NCBI RefSeq assembly: GCF_000264905.1
Contig: NW_006763131.1
Location: forward strand, 1,522,971-1,586,970
Source of the DNA: Stereum hirsutum FP-91666 SS1
Taxonomy: Eukaryota; Basidiomycota; Agaricomycetes; Russulales; Stereaceae
Reading direction: 5' to 3'
DNA length: 64,000 nt
In this document: positions 32,655 through 44,396 of the stretch, in pieces
Numbering within the stretch: position 1 is the first letter of the stretch
Layout: each line of letters begins with the position of its first letter
Made by a program: the position numbers and the translations under genes
Notes under the pieces: generated by a model
Databases searched by the model: none
Told to the model about the DNA's origin: nothing
The model's input: the letters and a program-made list of their open reading frames with translations, nothing else

Positions 32655-35600
32655 TTATACAGATATCAATATTTGAGCAACATTTTGTCGAATATCCCAC
32701 CTCTCCTCCCTCAGGAACGACGCGGGCCCTTCCACCGACCCCTCTGTCGACGAGAGTACCAACCATACTGCGTCAGCGTTATTCCGTGCCAACTCCTCGT
32801 ATAGTTGCGTAGCACAGGACTGTAGTTCTTCGTGCACATCGGCATGCAAAAACCGCCTAAACAACGTGGAAGCTTCCCAAGTAGCTAAATCCGGCGGCCT
32901 CACGTACTTGATGGCAGCCGTCATCGTCTTCATCACCGACCTGTATAGCCTATGTGAGTGGGTATAAGCAGACTCAGTCCCAGTGGCGCCTGGAGCCCGA
33001 CGTGCAAGGGCGCTTTGAGAATCGGCAGTATTGAGGGTGCTGAGCAATTTCTTGAAGCGTGGCCAAATGTCATCCCATACCCGTTGATGCATGAAGGATC
33101 CTACGCTTGTGGCGAGGGCTTCCACGAGTCCGGCTGTGGCACTAACGACGTAAGGCTCCGGATCCGACAGTCGATTAAGAATGAAAGGCCAAGCCTTGTG
33201 AATCGAGGGTAACAAGGCTGACTCGGGAAGAACGGGTACTGCGGTCGAGAGGAGGACCAGGATTCTTGCTCGGATCACGGGCGAAGAATGGGTGAGGAAA
33301 TATATTGACCGAGAGACGATTTGAGTTGTCAATGCTTGTGTAGGAGTAGGAGGTGGCGGAGCGTTGGGATCAGGTTCCTGACGGGCCTTGGCTTCATCGT
33401 CCTCCTCGGGCGGGTTGCTATGCTTGCCCCATGGTTCATGAGGTACTGGCCCGTAATCAGTGCTGTCTTTCTCCTCCTCGGGTGGCGTATCATTCCTATG
33501 GACAAACCAGTCCGAGAATGATTCCAGCCATTGTTCATCCGGAGGGGTAGATGTAGCGAGGACGGGATCCACTTCCCGAGCCAGATGATTATCATCGTCT
33601 TCTCCCACGGCCCTCACTACTTCTCCCAACACCTCAATCAAACCTTCGACGACCACGCCATAACCGTGGTATTCGTCCAATCTGTCAAAACATTCCTCCA
33701 CGACGTCTCCGGCTTTAGTGACGACGTCACGGCCGACAAGGCGAATGAGCACCACGAGGACCTTCGTGGCATCGATATCCAGCAGCTGACGGGTAAGTCG
33801 CCGCGAGACAGCGTCCAAGGCGTAATCAAAATTGGACAGAAGGAGATTGGCCGGAGATGCGTACGACGTACTCGCGGTGATGTAACTGAGCGCCGCTAAT
33901 CCTGTGGTGGACAGAAATACAACCGGAGAGATGACGGAATGAAGTACCGGGTAGAGAGTGTGCAATAACAGAGGGGTAAATTTAGCTTGAAGGATGCCGG
34001 ATGTTATGCTCAGAAGATGCAGGCTGAGGGCCCTAAGCAAATAACGCTGTGCGGGAGAAGGACGGGACAGAGAGCGGGTATGTTTTGCGATGCGAAGGGA
34101 TGGGTCTAGAGCTTGAGAAATTAATCCTCTCACATGCTCTACCGGTGCGTCCGGCTCGAGAGTTTCGCTATCCGTGGCAATGGGAGTGTCCTGGAAGTCA
34201 GCGACGTCGCTTTCGTCCCATAGGTCCGCGATACTCCTGGCAATCCCTCGGGCCATCTTCTGAGACCTTCGGCTCCGTGGGGTAGTCAGGGTGGAGGGCA
34301 CGTCTCCTCCATAAATATCTATGCCGCTGATTCCCTCGAGGAGTCGACAGGCGCACCATAGCGATGCAGTGGCGAACATGTCTCGTCGATTACGCCCAAC
34401 CCCGACAAACCATTCCACGGAGTACAGGCCGTCATCTCCGCTGGCTTTGCCTAGACTACGAAACATTCGTTCCAAGGATTGCTGTGTCGACCGTGTGGCG
34501 ACATGCCGTAGATTGACGTGCGGAAACCCAATGGAGGTGTCTGTAGCATTGTTCTCGAGCATCAGTTGTGCCTCGGAGACGCCAGTGGCGGTTATTGAAG
34601 GAGAGTCGAACTCCAATACGGAGAGGAGTCGCCATCCCCATTTTTCGACACCGCCCATAGGTCCCAGTAGCGACCCCACGCCTCTCGAGATCGTCGCGAA
34701 TGCGCCACCCGCTGTGGTGTTCTCGCCGAATCGATAAAATGGAAGGCGACAAACGGCCTCAATTTGACCGGTGACGTGCTCAACCTTTGCATCCGAGTGC
34801 GACGTAATAAGGCGAGGAAGGGATGAGAGGTTTTCTTTGGTTGTTTGGAGTATAGTTTGGAGTAGCGTTTGGCGGGCACCTGAAGCAGGGTCCAGCAAGG
34901 CTCGCAGGGACCTTACCGCCTGCTCCGAGGCAGATTCGTGTGGCGAGTTAGAGATCGATAGAAGAAATGACAATAAGAGCGGCTGTGCTCTCGGAAAGGT
35001 GAGGGAGGTTTCGGACAGTATGGACGCGGAGAAGACGGCCAATGCGTGCAGAGCAGATGGATTGGTGTGAGATACTAGCGGTGTCAAAGTGTTGAGAGCT
35101 ATGATAAGTTGTGAAGTGGTTGCTTGTAACCAACTTGGAGTTCTAGGAGTCGTGTATGGTCCTGAGTCGCGTCCTGCATCCTGAATTGTGTCTACCGCCA
35201 GACTGGCTAAGTCGTCGAGATCGGTAACGTCGCGAATGGCCCCTTCTTTGATGCAGACTTGGTCGCCGATGGAACGAGTTACAACGACCTGTAATATCGA
35301 CAGAGCTTCGGCAACAATGTCACCGTTTGCCCAACCTCTAGTCGTGGATATGCCGAGGGCTACCCTAGTCATTGTGCTGACCACTCCGGGTACAATGGAC
35401 GGGACAAAACCATCGGGCGCGTAGATTGCGATGAGGTTATGGAGCACCTCCAAAGAATGCCGCTGCAGGGGCAGATGTGGTGAACTAGAAGTGACGATCA
35501 GATAGTTCAATGTCTGTCCAAGGATGGGTATGAACTTTGGTGATTGTGTATGGACTCGGAATTTGGTCAAAACGTCACGACTGCGCGATATGGTTCCGGG

Positions 35601-36128
35601 TGCGAGAAGGGGATCCTCGTCCTCGCGTCGTTCCCGCGTCAAGGCATGGAGACAGCGAACAGCAGCATCCTTCGTTTCATCATCTCTGTCCTTCCCTTTT
35701 CCTTTGCCTTCGATCCCTCCGACCACTGCTCCACAAAGCATGAATATCTGTTCCCAAGCCCGCACGTCACACTCCCACCACCAGCTTTCGCAAAGAATAC
35801 CGAGACAAAGCAAAAGTTTCTCCATGACCTGGTCTGGGATAGCGGAAGAGGGATTGCGTTGGAGGATGGAAGTGAGAGGAAAGAGCGCATAGGAAACAAG
35901 CGATGACGATAGCACGGCGCCGGCCATTTGTTGTTCCTGCAATATGTCTAGCAACGAAGTCAATAGAGACAGAGCCCGTGTTACGGAGGCAGGATTGAGC
36001 TGCCAGTTCTCGAGCAAAGGGACGCAAACTGCCTGGAGCTATAAGTGCATAGTCAGACAACAAGCTTTGAGCAGATATCGTTATTGACTTACCTTCTTGA
36101 ACACATCTTGCGATGAAGTATCAGGCAT
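32655..36128 (-). CDS. TTI1: TELO2-interacting protein Tti1 (HEAT repeats)
   Basis: Tti1 works with Tel2 and Tti2 as a cochaperone that matures PIKK kinases (TOR, ATM, ATR, DNA-PK type). A first exon from ATG 36128 encodes MPDTSSQDVFKK; a 70-base intron follows, then LQAVCVPLLENWQLNPASVT, the usual Tti1 start. The rest is one exon of about 1,120 residues. It consists of helical repeats, including YALFPLTSILQRN, LLCLGILCESWWWECDV, a central acidic linker, and C-terminal HEAT units (RARILVLLSTAVPVLPESAL, WPFILNRLSDPEPYVVSATA). It ends ERWDIRQNVAQILISV. The divergent 300-base promoter is shared with the PABA synthase gene. Confidence 0.88.
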
Positions 36129-36428
36129 TTTTCCTAAGTAGTTGGTACAATCTTCTGCGCTGTACCTCAAAGACGAGTCTCGGGACTCAAGCGGGACTGG
36201 TTGGTGAACGCGCTAAACAAGTCGCAAAGTGTGGCGCAGAGGCACACTTGATCGTCGATCAATCTAATCTTATCTTCACCCAAAAATCTGTAAAGCCCTT
36301 CGAACAAGCTTGGCGTCTTGACTTTCCCCACCCCCACCATCTCTGCAATATCTCTCGAGTCTCGTCTTGAAGCTGGCTCTTCTGGTCTCCCTTGCACTCG
36401 CATGATTCTTCCTCTCTTGTAAATCATA
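36129..36428. other. Divergent promoter, TTI1 / para-aminobenzoate synthase
   Basis: 300 bases between two start codons facing away from each other. Open frames run through on both strands but neither continues the flanking proteins in a conserved way. No clear TATA box was found. Confidence 0.4.
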
Positions 36429-38839
36429 ATGTCTCATGCTTCTATCTTGATTATTGACTCATACGACTCCTTCACTTACAAGTGCGCCTTAGACTTTTTA
36501 CCCTCATCGTGCCCACTCTAACTTACGGGTAGTCTTGCAGCCTTATGTCGAAAAGCCATACCCAATTGCCATGTCTATATCGTGAAAAACGACGCCATCT
36601 CATACGACGATCTTATTCACGTTTTTCCGCATCTTTCTGCCATCATCGTCGGACCAGGACCCGGTTCTCCAGCCAATCCTTCTGACGTCGGAATATTGAA
36701 CCACCTATGGGGATTGACCAGCGACATCATGATACCCATATTCGGAGTCTGTCTTGGTCTTCAAAGTCTTTCTTTGGCCTACGGTGCGCGCTTGAAACGA
36801 TTGAACGTCGTCAAGCATGGCCAGATTTCCCATATCCACCACGGCGGCAGTGAACTTTTCAAAGGCGTGGGAGACGCACTCGCCGTTCGCTATCACTCCC
36901 TGCACGTCGTACTAAAGGAGGGTGGTGAGGTAGAACAGTTGGCATGGGCAGACGATGGGACAGAAAACGGCGAGGTCGTTATGGCTGTGAAGCATACCTC
37001 CAAGCCCTTCTGGGCTGTTCAATACCATCCGGAGTCGGTCCGTACCACAGGAGGAGGATTAGAAGTCCTGCAGAATTTCTGGAGATTAGCGAAGACCTGG
37101 AATCGTGCTCATGGACGTGACCTCCATCCCTGGGACCTTTCCTTCACTCGCATCGTCGGACCTACTTGGCCTTACCTCCGTCCTCACTCCCCTCCCAGCA
37201 CTCCTTCAGGATCTTCCTCCCCGACCGTGATCACCACAGTCTTAGAATTACCCACACTTTCACTTCACCGCGCATGCGATCTTCTTGGAGCGACCGACGA
37301 GTCATCGCCATTTGTTTTACTAGAATCCGCTGCCGAACCGGGTCGGTTCTCCATCATCGGCGCAGTGTCCACCGATTCTCTACGCATAACCTACAGTGTA
37401 GGCCACAAACACGTCCGCGTTTTCACAGGTGGTGAATGGCATCGAGAAAGCCTGGGGCACCATGACTCCTGGTCCTGGATTGCGTCGTTCATGCGATGTC
37501 GAAAAGCTCGTGGAGGTGCCCCAGAGATACCTTTCTGGGGTGGTCTCGTTGGATATCTCAGTTATGAGCTCGGTGTCGACACGCTTTCCATCCCAACAGC
37601 TCGCAGGCGGCGACACCGTCCTGATCTGAACCTTGTCTTTGTGGATCGAAGTATCGTACTCGACAAGTCCACCGGAAAGCTCTATATACAGTCCATAAAG
37701 CCAAACGATCAAGCGTGGTGTACAAACATGGCTTCTAGGTTGTCCGATGCAGCCCTCAAACAGCCCTATCCGCCAACACGAATCCCACCAATCTTCAAGA
37801 AAAAGCCTATCATAAATCTTCCTGACGAGGCTCTGTACAAATCCCGGATCACGCAGGCGAAGGAACACCTCTTCGTCGGAAACTCCTACGAACTCTGTCT
37901 CACGGCACCGACCACTATCAGCACATCCGCACGGTCACTGTCTTCTCCATCATCCTCATGGGACTTCTACAAACTCCTGCAGTCCCAAAACCCAGCGCCA
38001 CATTCTGGCTACCTTCGTCTTCACCCCAGCACACTCGTCTCATCTTCTCCAGAACGATTCCTTTCCTTCTCTAGGCCTCCTTTTACTAAATGTCAGCTAC
38101 GGCCGATCAAGGGCACCGTTCGCAAAGGTCCAGGTATCACCCGCGCGGTGGCGGAGAAAGCTTTGACCGGCAGTCCTAAAGAGGTCGCGGAGAACTTGAT
38201 GATTGTAGACCTCATTCGCCACGACCTTCACGGTGTAGTTGGCGATGATGTCACGGTCAAGCAGTTCTGTGCCATTGAGGAATATGAGACTGTGTGGCAG
38301 ATGGTCAGTGTCATCGAAGGACAGTCCACGCAGGACGCGTCTGGTGCAACCGACCTCGACAGTGAGGGTGAGCTAGGCTGGGAAGTTCTCAGACGGTCTC
38401 TTCCACCAGGTAGGTTCCTGTTTTCCCTGTCTTCGCAATAATCGCCTGATTTTATTGTATTCTTCCAGGAAGCATGACCGGTGCCCCGAAGAAGCGCAGC
38501 GTTGAGATCCTACAAACCCTGGAAGACGGCCCGCGCAGCATCTACTCTGGCGTGTTCGGGTACTGGTGCGTCGGTGGCGGAGGTGACTGGTCCGTCGTCA
38601 TACGCAGTTGCTTCAAGCACGACGATCGGTTCGGTACCTCCGATGACGATGACGAAGATGACGGACCTAACACGCCTACTACGGCCGCTGCTCCCAGTGA
38701 TGCGCAGGAAGGGCTCGAGGAATGGACGATTGGCGCGGGCGGAGCAATCACTGCGCTTTCTGAACCGGATGCGGAGTGGGAGGAGATGGTGGTCAAGCTG
38801 CAGTCTGTTTTGCGGACGTTCGAGAGTGCGGCGTCTTAG
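36429..38839 (+). CDS. ABZ1: Bifunctional para-aminobenzoate (ADC) synthase
   Basis: A fused PabA-PabB enzyme that makes 4-amino-4-deoxychorismate from chorismate and glutamine for folate. ATG 36429 gives MSHASILIIDSYDSFTY, an intron, then NLAALCRKAIPNCHVYIVKN. The glutamine amidotransferase part has VGPGPGSP, the nucleophile Cys in FGVCLGLQ and the His/Glu of AVQYHPESV. The chorismate-binding part begins near residue 250 with FVLLESA and carries ITQAKEHLFVGNSYELCLTA. It also has RPIKGTVRKGPG (the Lys of PIKGT marks PabB rather than anthranilate synthase), IVDLIRHDLHGV and, after a last intron, GSMTGAPKKRSVEIL. An acidic insert (DDDDEDDG) follows in the C-terminal domain. Only two introns. 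Confidence 0.93.
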
Positions 38840-39243
38840 GTGCGGTCGTGCCGGAGACTTTCATCCGTTGCACCACGAACGACGAGTCAGTCGTAACGCT
38901 GACCCGCACCCCACAGCCTCAAGTTTTTTTTTCTTGGGCGTGGTGAGGCCCTAATACTCGTTTTTATTATCTTTATTGCATATAGTTACTTTTTGCATTC
39001 AACGTGCAACCTTCCCCACATTCAACTGGCATTTGCATACGTACATAGATCATACTCATCGCATTCAACCTGCATATTCTTATAATTGCATTCAACCTGC
39101 ACTTGACACCTTGATTTACACCCCTTCCTGTAGCATTACATGTAGAATCCCTGAATACCGTACAAATTGCACAAAACCCTGAATGGATATCGTTGACCGC
39201 GTCCTGACCTTCAGGCATGTAGCATCCCGCGAGTCGCGTGGGT
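38840..39243. other. Convergent intergenic region with short repeats
   Basis: 404 bases between the ends of the PABA synthase and oxygenase genes. It is AT-rich and carries four copies of an ATTCAAC-centred motif, annotated separately. No gene is supported. Confidence 0.45.
38993..39103. repeat. Four dispersed copies of a GCATTCAACNTGCA-like motif
   Basis: Copies read GCATTCAACGTGCA (from 38995), CATTCAACTGGCA (from 39018), GCATTCAACCTGCA (from 39061) and GCATTCAACCTGCA (from 39089). Spacing varies (about 24, 42 and 28 bases), so it is not a simple tandem repeat. It lies in the 3' region between convergent genes. Confidence 0.6.
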
Positions 39244-40779
39244 CTAAGCCATGAGAGCAATGTGCCTCAATTCACTGAAGCCAGGAAGATCAGTGAGCGG
39301 TACAAATTTAGTCAAAGCGAAGGCGAGATACATACTTCTGGACCTGCTGCCCTACCTTCATGGGCTCGTACCGCGTCTCCTTCACGCGATCTATCTTTCC
39401 AAGATTGACCTCCTGGAGCCTGATCTCTTGGGCGCGTTTCTCCAGCGATGAGATGGGTGCGAGGTCGTAATCAGAAGATAGATGCCAGAAGAAGGTCGAA
39501 GAGATTCGGATGAGCGGGCGGTCGGTGAATTCTTTCTTTCGTCTCTCGATGGTCTATACTCGCGGAACGGTAATTGAGCACCACTCGTCACAAGCCGAAC
39601 AGATAACGAAGAGAGCGGACATCAATTACCTGGATGGTCGCATCGTTCACGACGACCTCGTGGTACCCAGCCTTGATTAAACCTCCGGACAGATGTTCCA
39701 ACTGTTTCCCAGCTTGTACGAGAAGGTACGGACCGGTTGGAGGAAGCTTCACTGGGATCCTTTTACCTGAGTTACGAGCCCAGATATGAAGGCCAGGATA
39801 GCGAGAGCGGCCATGAATGGTCAGGAAGTTGAGGTCAGTGTGGAAACCGGCCAAAATGGTGTCTTTCTTTCCGTAGAGGTTGAGATCAGATGCGGTCGGA
39901 GCGAGAATATGTGGACTGATATGACTGTTTAGAGAGCTGTACAGATTGAATAGTATAAATGGACAGACCCGTATCGACCAGCATCCGTAAAGGCGTCTTT
40001 GGACAGCCCGAGTCCGACAGCTGACATTTGGGCCAAAGCTTGAACACTGCGGTAGAAAGGATTCGCTAATCAGTGACTCGACGGATATCGAAGCAGAGAG
40101 AAAGTTTGATACGTACGCATCCTTCATGGAAGTCCCCCACTTCGCCATAGTCGGCGTCCATCTCTCTCGTATCGCACTTGCCTGTGGCACGATATTCGGT
40201 GCGTTTAACCCCGGGAACTTCGTCTCATACGGCGGTCTCTCGCTCATCTTCCAAAAGAATCGACATTTCGGATCAGGATTGTGCGCCGTTATATCGAGCG
40301 GCCTCTCCGCTGGGTCCAAACGCGCAATAACATCCAGACAAGGCTCGTCGACGGCGCATTTCGGTTTCTCTGTATTCTCGAGGGTGACACCGATCTGATA
40401 CGAAAGCTCCGGACGCTCGTCGCGCTTGAGATCTGCTTGGGGCTGGGCGAAGTAGTCCTCGAGCACATCGAGGAAGGTAGTGTTGTCGTCCTCGGAAACG
40501 CGTTCGTCGCGTACAAGCAGGGCACCATACTTGATCAGTGCATCGGCAGCCTAGATGATCAAGACCGTATACAGACGGGGGAATAGTGTGGTTAGGCGGC
40601 AAATGTGGGGAGCAATCAGAGACGGCGAGTTTGCAAACGTGCTGTGGCGCGCAGTATTTTTGTGGCATATTGCCTACCTTTTTGCACTCCTGGACTACCT
40701 CTTCCGATTCCAAGGAACCGGATAGAAAGAGATTCACGTCGACAATAGGCAGAGTAGCGAAGTCAGAGTCATTGGCCAT
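39244..40779 (-). CDS. 2-oxoglutarate/Fe(II) dioxygenase (isopenicillin-N-synthase-like)
   Basis: A non-haem iron oxygenase of the 2OG-FeII family. ATG 40779 gives MANDSDFATLPIVDVNLFLS (the LPIVDV opening is typical), an intron, then ALIKYGALLVRDERVSEDDN and LSYQIGVTLENTEKPKCAVD. The iron site is GFHTDLNFLT (His and Asp) with the distal His in QLEHLSGGLIKAGYHEVVV. The next exon begins TIERRKKEFTDRPLIRISST, with FFWHLSSDYDLAPI following. After one more intron (about 39274-39334) the protein ends NELRHIALMA at TAG 39246-39244. Five or more introns. The substrate is unknown; relatives hydroxylate or ring-close small molecules, and no biosynthetic cluster is visible around it. Confidence 0.82.
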
Positions 40780-40858
40780 CTTCGAGTTTGCTACAGTAGT
40801 CTCAGTTGAAGGTAAAACAGCGACGCGACTTCACAGGGTGCCACCGCCAGGAGTATAT

Positions 40859-41200
40859 TATGGTGCAAACGGCTTAGTCATCACCACTTTTGTACAGCGG
40901 CCAATTTCGTCGGCGAAAGTCGAAATCCCCATTTATTGAAAGAAAATTCCTGGCACCCCCCTTGGTTTTCGGAAAATAATAAACAAATGAATTAAATATT
41001 ATTATTTGGCGGGGTGGCCAAATCCAAAAGTTCATCTTTGCCAGTTTTGAGAATTTGGATAATCCCTCTAGAGGAACTCTTCCTTACATCAAAAGGAGTG
41101 TTTCTGGAAGAGGGATAGTGAAAATTCTCAAATCTCGGCCCGCGGCACCGTCCTCAACGTTGTGTACAGAAGTGGCGGCGTCTAAGCCGTTTGCACCATA
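40859..41200. repeat. Imperfect inverted repeat, possible MITE relic
   Basis: The left arm (40859-40896) starts TATGGTGCAAACGGCTTAG and ends TGTACA. The reverse complement of 41163-41200 starts and ends the same way. I count 33 of 38 matching bases, with the first 19 identical. The enclosed 266 bases are AT-rich and non-coding. This is the layout of a miniature inverted-repeat element or of a palindromic rearrangement. No target-site duplication could be confirmed. Confidence 0.6.
41049..41132. repeat. Nested hairpin inside the inverted repeat
   Basis: GAGAATTTGGATAATCCCTC at 41049 onward pairs with the strand opposite 41109-41132, which reads GAGAATTTTCACTATCCCTC on its own 5'-3'. About 17 of 21 bases match, leaving a loop of roughly 40 bases. 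Confidence 0.5.
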
Positions 41201-41585
41201 GTCACAGTTCCCAAGAATCGGAAACTTAAAGGACGGGGTTATCGATGGGGACAGCCGGCTAGGCACAAGATGCACGTTCAAGAAAGCAAGAAAGAGGCTG
41301 GATGATGGCTGAATGAAGTTCGCGCTCGAGCCTTCTCATGACGACTATCTGAGGCTGTTCCGGTCCCCGGACTCACAGCCGGGGCAGAAAATATACACCC
41401 ATCACATGCTACCATCGATTGTCCTTTTCGATACAACACATACAACATGCTACGAGATCCGCTACTTGTACAACGTACGACAATATACTGCTTTCTTTTC
41501 TTTTTCTTCCCCCTCCATGCTTAGTGACGAAATAAAGACATGTGTGGCTCCGCGAAGAACCAATGCAATGGAGAATGAGAGCTCT

Positions 41586-42333
41586 CTAGACGGTTCCGCT
41601 GTCGGCGATGGTGATCGTCGCAGAAGTCGTGCCGGACTGGGAGCCGTAGCTCTCAACCTTCTTGACGATGTCATAGCCCTCAACAACCTCGCCTGCAGAA
41701 GTAGAACGGCGGAGTTAGCGCCCGAAGTGGAGCAAATCACGAGTGGCGACTTACCGAAGACGACGTGAGCGCCATCGAGCCAAGAAGTGACGATGGTGGT
41801 GATAAAGAACTGCGAGCCGTTGGTGTTCTTTCCAGCGTTGGCCATGGAAAGGAGACCGGGCTTGGTGTGCTTCAACTGGAAGTTCTCGTCTAGACATCAA
41901 ATGGGGTCCTTCCCATCAGTGGCTGAGATGGCGACGAGTGTGCGCAAGAACTGACCAGCGAACTTCTCGCCATAAATGGACTTTCCACCAGTGCCGTTGC
42001 CCTTGGTGAAGTCACCACCCTGGAGCATGAACTTGGGGATGACGCGGTGGAACGAAGAGCCCTTGTAGCCGAAGCCGTGCTCGCCTGTGCAGAGCTCACG
42101 GAAGTTCTTAGCGGTCTTGGGAACAACATCGTCGTAGAGCTTGAAGACGACGCGCCCTGCGGGCTGGTTGTTGATGGAGATGTCGAACTAGAATGCACGA
42201 AAATTGTATATCGATCAGTACATCTCGTCCCGCCCAGTTGGGAGCCCGTGGAGCACGATGCAAAAATAGTGTCACAGCGAGGACCAAAAGGGACAAAGGC
42301 GAAAGTGACAGCACTCACGAAGACGTTAGACAT
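41586..42333 (-). CDS. CPR1: Cyclophilin A (peptidyl-prolyl cis-trans isomerase)
   Basis: A cytosolic single-domain cyclophilin of about 162 residues. ATG 42333 encodes MSNVF, an intron splits the first exon, then [20 protein letters not shown]. The active-site blocks are [15 protein letters not shown] (catalytic Arg), GSQFFITT and [12 protein letters not shown]. The Trp here is the cyclosporin-contact residue, so the enzyme should bind cyclosporin A. It ends [10 protein letters not shown] at TAG 41588-41586. Three introns. It is divergent from UBC12 with a 271-base shared upstream region, and no targeting sequence precedes the domain. Confidence 0.95.
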
Positions 42334-42604
42334 TATGTTTTCAGGTTGGGGGGATATATACGATGGGAAGAGTTGGATGGTGGAGGGGACAGGGGAAATT
42401 GGACTACGATCAACTTTATAGGATTACCGCCGTGGGAATCAGCTGACCAATCTTGATCTTATCGCGGTCAGTGCCGAGGCCCGAAACGCGTGAAGCGCGC
42501 GAGTGGCGGTCCGCACCCTTGCCACTCATTCTGACTCTCGACCGCGACTCGCACTTACCAAGCTACGACCTTTCTATACTCTCTCGACCGTACCATCAGC
42601 CACA

Positions 42605-43420
42605 ATGATCAAGGTATGCCTGTATCATATCGAAGAGTTAATTTTGCTCAGCTTCCTGGCAGATCTGGAGTATGAAGAAGAATGAAGAGGCGGCTGCGAA
42701 GAAGAAGCCAAAGACCAGTGCGGCGCAGATTCGCGTCCAGAAGGGTGTGTCCTATTTTGTACGCGTCGAATTGCATGTAGATGTTAATGTTCTCTCTGTA
42801 GATCTTACTGAGCTTGATCTACCGTCAACTATGACCACACACTTCCCAGATCCTGCTGATCTCCTCAACTTCACTCTCACCATCACACCTGACGAGGGTA
42901 CGGTAATATTTCTTTCCACCTATGCGACGGTTTCACTTTACCTTTACCGTTCAGGAATGTACAAGGGTGGTGCCTTTGTGTTCTCCTTTGTGATCAACCC
43001 CAACTACCCACACGACCCACCGAAGGTCAAGTGTACACAAACTGTACGTCCCATCGCCACATCTGTTCTGCTCTCTTTGTCATTGTGTTTTCGTCACAGA
43101 TTTACCATCCAAACGTCGACCTCGAGGGAAACGTTTGTCTGAACATTCTGCGAGAGGACTGGAAGCCAGTGCTGAACTTGAACTCGGTGATGGTGGGGCT
43201 GCAGTACCTATTCTTAGAGCCAAACGCAGACGACCCATTGAATAAAGGTGCGTTCGGGTACTATCTACTGATCCATATCACTTGGGTAAGACTAACTTGC
43301 TCTACAGAGGCAGCCGAGGAATTGAGGCGAAACCGAGAGCAATTTGTATACAACGTACAAAACTCCATGCGAGGCGGCAACATCAAGGGTGTCCAATACG
43401 CCAAGGTACTCGCGAAATGA
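42605..43420 (+). CDS. UBC12: NEDD8-conjugating enzyme E2 Ubc12
   Basis: Ubc12 transfers the ubiquitin-like NEDD8/Rub1 to cullins, activating SCF-type ligases. A mini-exon from ATG 42605 encodes only MIK; after an intron comes [20 protein letters not shown]. This is the N-terminal tail that in this family docks on the E1 subunit Uba3. Then follow [41 protein letters not shown] and [19 protein letters not shown] with the catalytic Cys. The end is [15 protein letters not shown] and [13 protein letters not shown] to KVLAK. Five introns. The presence of the Ubc12-specific tail distinguishes it from ordinary ubiquitin E2s. Confidence 0.95.
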
Positions 43421-43811
43421 TAGTCGCCACCCATCTGTACCCTGGACCCACCCACCTACACGTTTGTACCTTGCCACACTCCATTATATCCACACTGTCC
43501 CATCGCTGTATCTCTCCTGCACATATCCTTCCTCTTAGGAACCACACATATTGTCACTTTGCTTTCGTATCTGCGCTTATGTATCTTCCTGTCCTTCCAC
43601 CTCATACGACGTGCGCATAGAGTATTTGGGAGTAGCTAGCTATGTAGACCCCATATATCCGTAATAGCAAAGCGTGCGTAGAAGCACACGGAATACGTTT
43701 ACCACAATTGTATGAGTTGATACACACGCGGGTTTGTTGTAGTTTGTGCCGATAAACGAGGCAGGCTAATACCTGATACATGTCGTACGTGATAGCCATG
43801 TTTGGTCCATG
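43421..43811. other. Convergent intergenic region, UBC12 / HIU hydrolase
   Basis: 391 bases of 3' flanks from two genes ending toward each other. Small overlapping frames exist but nothing recognisable. Confidence 0.4.
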
Positions 43812-44396
43812 TCTAACTGCCTCTGTATGTCGTATACGAGTACGGGCTGAGAAGCAAAGGGATATGATAATGCTCGTCCGGGTTCACGACCTCGAATGGA
43901 ATCTACCACCTACGCCTCAGCACAAGTATGACGATAGACATATCACCGCCACTCACCTCCACCCAAGGGTAGAAACATTTTCGCCCACCGCTTCGATCGA
44001 AATATTCCTTCGTCTTGAACACGACCTTATAAAGCCGTCCCGCCACGAGTTCGAATTTCTTCGCGTCACCTTCAGCACCGGCAGCTGGGGTACAGAGGTC
44101 TGAACATCTCCCGTTCGAGTCGGTCACACTATCACAAGGTCGGAGAAACAAAGAATATAAATTAGATGGTCTGATATAATTCATGCTGGTGCGCACCCTT
44201 TTGCGACAGGTTCCCAGACAACTGGTGCCCCGTCAAATGCTTCAGGATGACATTGTTGCAGATGCACTTGCACACCGGCCGCAGGCTTTCCGAGGGAAGA
44301 GTCGAGGACTAGGAGAGAATAACATCATGATCGCAAAGAGAATAAATACAGAGGATGGGGGTACTGACCGTGGCAAGTTATGGGAGACTTAGACAT
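43812..44396 (-). CDS. 5-hydroxyisourate hydrolase (transthyretin-like)
   Basis: It hydrolyses 5-hydroxyisourate, the product of urate oxidase, in purine breakdown. ATG 44396 gives MSKSPITCH, an intron, then VLDSSLGKPAAGVQVHLQQC and GAPVVWEPVAKG. Another intron precedes VTDSNGRCSDL and YKVVFKTKEYFDRSG, then KCFYPWVE. The last exon reads IPFEVVNPDEHYHIPLLLSP and finishes YSYTTYRGS, the C-terminal signature of the enzyme that separates it from transthyretin. The catalytic His residues are in CHVLD and HYHIP. About 120 residues, the family's usual length. No C-terminal SKL or N-terminal PTS2 motif is evident. Confidence 0.92.

Larger units (their letters stand above)
40780..41585. other. Intergenic region with inverted repeats
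   Basis: About 800 bases between the oxygenase start and the cyclophilin stop. The core around 40960-41060 is AT-rich. It contains a 38-base inverted repeat and a nested hairpin, annotated separately. No gene is supported. Confidence 0.5.
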
